This document shows, one piece after another, positions 7,459 through 8,964 of a stretch of DNA of 8,964 nt. The DNA is taken from the NCBI GenBank assembly GCA_024409165.1, contig JAKSUE010000040.1, forward strand, positions 1 to 8,964. Reading direction: 5' to 3'. The stretch comes from an archaeon. Its GTDB lineage: Archaea; Methanobacteriota; Methanobacteria; Methanobacteriales; Methanobacteriaceae. The number at the start of each line of letters is the position of its first letter. Positions within the stretch are counted from its first letter, which is position 1. The translations under genes were made by a program, and so were the position numbers. The notes beneath the pieces are model-generated. The model was given only the letters and a program-made list of their open reading frames with translations, ran no database searches and was not told the origin of the DNA.

Positions 7459-7481
7459 TTTAATGATGATTAATAAATGAA

Positions 7482-8789
7482 TTAATTACATCTTTCTATA
7501 AGATTTCTTAGTCTTTCTTGAATTTCTATGATATGTGCTTGACCATTTCCACCTATGAAAATTGCAGGTTCATGTGAGAATTCTGCAACATATTCAATGA
7601 TTTCATCAAGATTATGAGCTGTTTTGACAATTCCTTTATAATTTAATTCTTTTAATCTATTAAGACAATGGTCTAAGGTTTTTTCAAGACCTGGGAATAT
7701 GATTATGTAATTAGGGTCTGCTTTAACAACTTCATTAAGAATATCTAATCTGTGTTCTTCATTAAGTCTTGGCGTTCCTATAAAGCAAGCAAAGAACTTT
7801 TCTTCTTTTAAAATTGGTTTAATTGCATCTGAGTTATCTGCTTTACCAATATAGATTTTTGTATCATTAAGTTTAAGAACATCTAAACGACCTAAAACAG
7901 GTTTGAAGTTTTCTAATGTATTTTTAATAGTTAAATCTTTAATAGGTTTAATTTTATCTGATTTAATTGTTTGTGAGACTTTTGTTGCAAGGTCTGCATT
8001 ATGTTTATTAAAGTTTCCAAAGAGTTTTAAATCAAAAGTACTTGCATCATACTCTATTGTTGATTTAGCTATTTTTTTAAATTCATCATTAAAGATTTGA
8101 TTTTTATCTATAACAATTTGTTTATCTTTAAAGAAATTTTTAAGAGAGTTTTTATAGTTTTCAATTGAACCATGTACATTCATATGGTCATTACCCATAT
8201 TAGTTAATGCAATTATATCAAAGTCAAAGAAGTATTTACAGAATTCTACAGTCATATCACAGACTTCAACAAGAATAACATCAATTTCATTAGCTCTTTC
8301 ATTAGCTTCTAATATGAGGTCATAGTAACCATCGAAACCTCCACCACCGTTACCTCCTACAAGTACGGTTTTACCTTCATTTTCAAGGATTTCTTTAATC
8401 ATAGTGACAGAAGTGGTTTTACCATTGGTTCCTGTGACACCAATTGTGTAAATATCTTTATGTTTATTTAACACATCACAAAGTAATCTTCCAGATTCTT
8501 TATATATTTCTGCAACATCACTTTTCCACATACTTGGACTAATAACAATAGCATCACATTGATTAACTTGATCTACATCATTATAACCTAAATCTAAAGT
8601 GATATTTTCAGTTACAATATTCATTCTTTTACTTTTAGAATCAAGTTTAACACCAGCTAAAGGTAGTGGTAAATCTGTATAATTAATATTAACATTATTA
8701 TCACATGCATAAACACTCCAACCGTGTTTAATAAGTGATTTAAATGCTTTTTTACCTTCTACACCTAATCCAATAACTGCAGCTCTCAT
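7482..8789 (-). CDS. Mur ligase family protein, likely pseudomurein peptide ligase
   Basis: The 435-residue product has three Mur-ligase domains. Residues 1-110 form a Rossmann-like domain with VIGLGVEGK at 5-13, as in MurC/MurD. The central ATPase carries the P-loop GVTGTNGKTT at 117-126 (K124) and TNMGNDHMNVHGS at 196-208. The latter leads into K217, the likely equivalent of the carbamylated lysine. FGNFNKHNADLA follows at 257-268 and GRLD at 300-303. The C-terminal domain ends with FIGGNGQAH. Mur ligases use ATP to join an amino acid to a growing precursor peptide in the cytoplasm. In a methanogen without murein the expected pathway is pseudomurein. Two oddities are a glycine-rich GGNGGGG at 145-151 and GKADNSDA at 315-322 where murein enzymes have D-Y-A-H-x-P. 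The ATG has a weak TGTGA site 4 nt upstream; no longer start is possible nearby. The amino acid added cannot be read from the sequence. Confidence 0.93.
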   Translation of the reverse strand: MRAAVIGLGVEGKKAFKSLIKHGWSVYACDNNVNINYTDLPLPLAGVKLDSKSKRMNIVTENITLDLGYNDVDQVNQCDAIVISPSMWKSDVAEIYKESGRLLCDVLNKHKDIYTIGVTGTNGKTTSVTMIKEILENEGKTVLVGGNGGGGFDGYYDLILEANERANEIDVILVEVCDMTVEFCKYFFDFDIIALTNMGNDHMNVHGSIENYKNSLKNFFKDKQIVIDKNQIFNDEFKKIAKSTIEYDASTFDLKLFGNFNKHNADLATKVSQTIKSDKIKPIKDLTIKNTLENFKPVLGRLDVLKLNDTKIYIGKADNSDAIKPILKEEKFFACFIGTPRLNEEHRLDILNEVVKADPNYIIIFPGLEKTLDHCLNRLKELNYKGIVKTAHNLDEIIEYVAEFSHEPAIFIGGNGQAHIIEIQERLRNLIERCN

Positions 8790-8852
8790 ATTTTCACATT
8801 AAAGAATTTTTAATTGTTGTTTTATAAATTAAAAAGTAATTAAATGAATAGG

Positions 8853-8859
8853 TTTATAA
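8853..8859 (-). promoter_or_regulatory. Candidate TATA box for the Mur ligase gene
   Basis: TTATAAA, flanked by CC on both sides of the minus strand, stands out in the 111-bp spacer before the Mur ligase. It predicts a start near 8830 and a leader of about 40 nt. A second match, TTTATAAA at 8828-8821, would leave only about 10 nt of leader and exclude the ribosome site, so the first is preferred. Confidence 0.3.
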
Positions 8860-8900
8860 GGTTAATTACTTTATAGTTTATAACATTATATAATATGTAT

Positions 8901-8964
8901 TTAGGAATTAATAAAGTCATCTATAGCGAAGACAACAGTGCTACAACCGATGTACAAATCAGTG
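8901..8964 (-). CDS. C-terminal end of an unidentified protein
   Basis: The last 20 codons of a gene entering from the right edge read as protein ending ...LYIGCSTVVFAIDDFINS and then TAA (8903-8901). This stretch is clearly richer in G and C than the spacer beside it, and of the minus-strand frames examined it gives the most protein-like sequence, which supports real coding. A short hydrophobic strand (STVVFAI) with a cysteine just before it is all that can be described. I do not recognise the family. It is co-directional with the Mur ligase, 111 bp upstream of it, so it may belong to the same wall-related cluster. Confidence 0.55.
   Translation of the reverse strand, partial: TDLYIGCSTVVFAIDDFINS

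Noticed and set aside
7903..8100. Plus-strand open frame of 65 codons
   Set aside because: It is antisense to the middle of the Mur ligase, including the FGNFNKHN motif.

Overview
The window is very AT-rich. All six coding regions (four complete, two cut by the window edges) lie on the minus strand. Gene content and signals point to a methanogenic archaeon of the Methanobacteriales, such as a Methanosphaera or low-GC Methanobrevibacter relative. It has a Mur-ligase-type peptide ligase, as used for pseudomurein in archaea without murein. It also has archaeal-style Shine-Dalgarno sites (AAGGTGA), TATA-like boxes upstream of genes, and an exported protein with N-glycosylation sequons. The order is inferred from these features; no database was searched.

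In the direction of transcription (right to left) the layout is: the last 20 codons of an unidentified gene (8901-8964); a Mur ligase (7482-8789); an exported protein whose C-terminus looks like a VanW domain (6146-7345); a MobA/MocA-like nucleotidyltransferase (5376-6044); an M42-family metallo-aminopeptidase (4199-5245); and, after a 299-bp extremely AT-rich spacer, a giant DUF4011 / superfamily 1 helicase / Vsr-like nuclease protein that runs off the left edge inside its nuclease domain (1-3899).

The spacers between genes are 100-300 bp. They carry TATA-like boxes, short AT tandem repeats and small hairpins, so this is probably a row of separately promoted genes rather than one tight operon. 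The middle three genes suggest cell-envelope work: a ligase adding amino acids to a precursor peptide, a nucleotidyltransferase that could make an activated precursor, and an exported VanW-like protein with a conserved Cys that could act on the wall outside the cell. This grouping is an inference. The helicase-nuclease has the architecture of single-gene anti-phage proteins of the Hhe type and is probably unrelated to the wall genes.

The most interesting items are the VanW-like exported protein beside a Mur ligase in an archaeon, the nucleotidyltransferase as a candidate for the unusual nucleotide-activated amino acid step of pseudomurein synthesis, the Hhe-like helicase with an inverted repeat framing its TATA box, and an 11-bp tandem repeat array in the spacer next to it.
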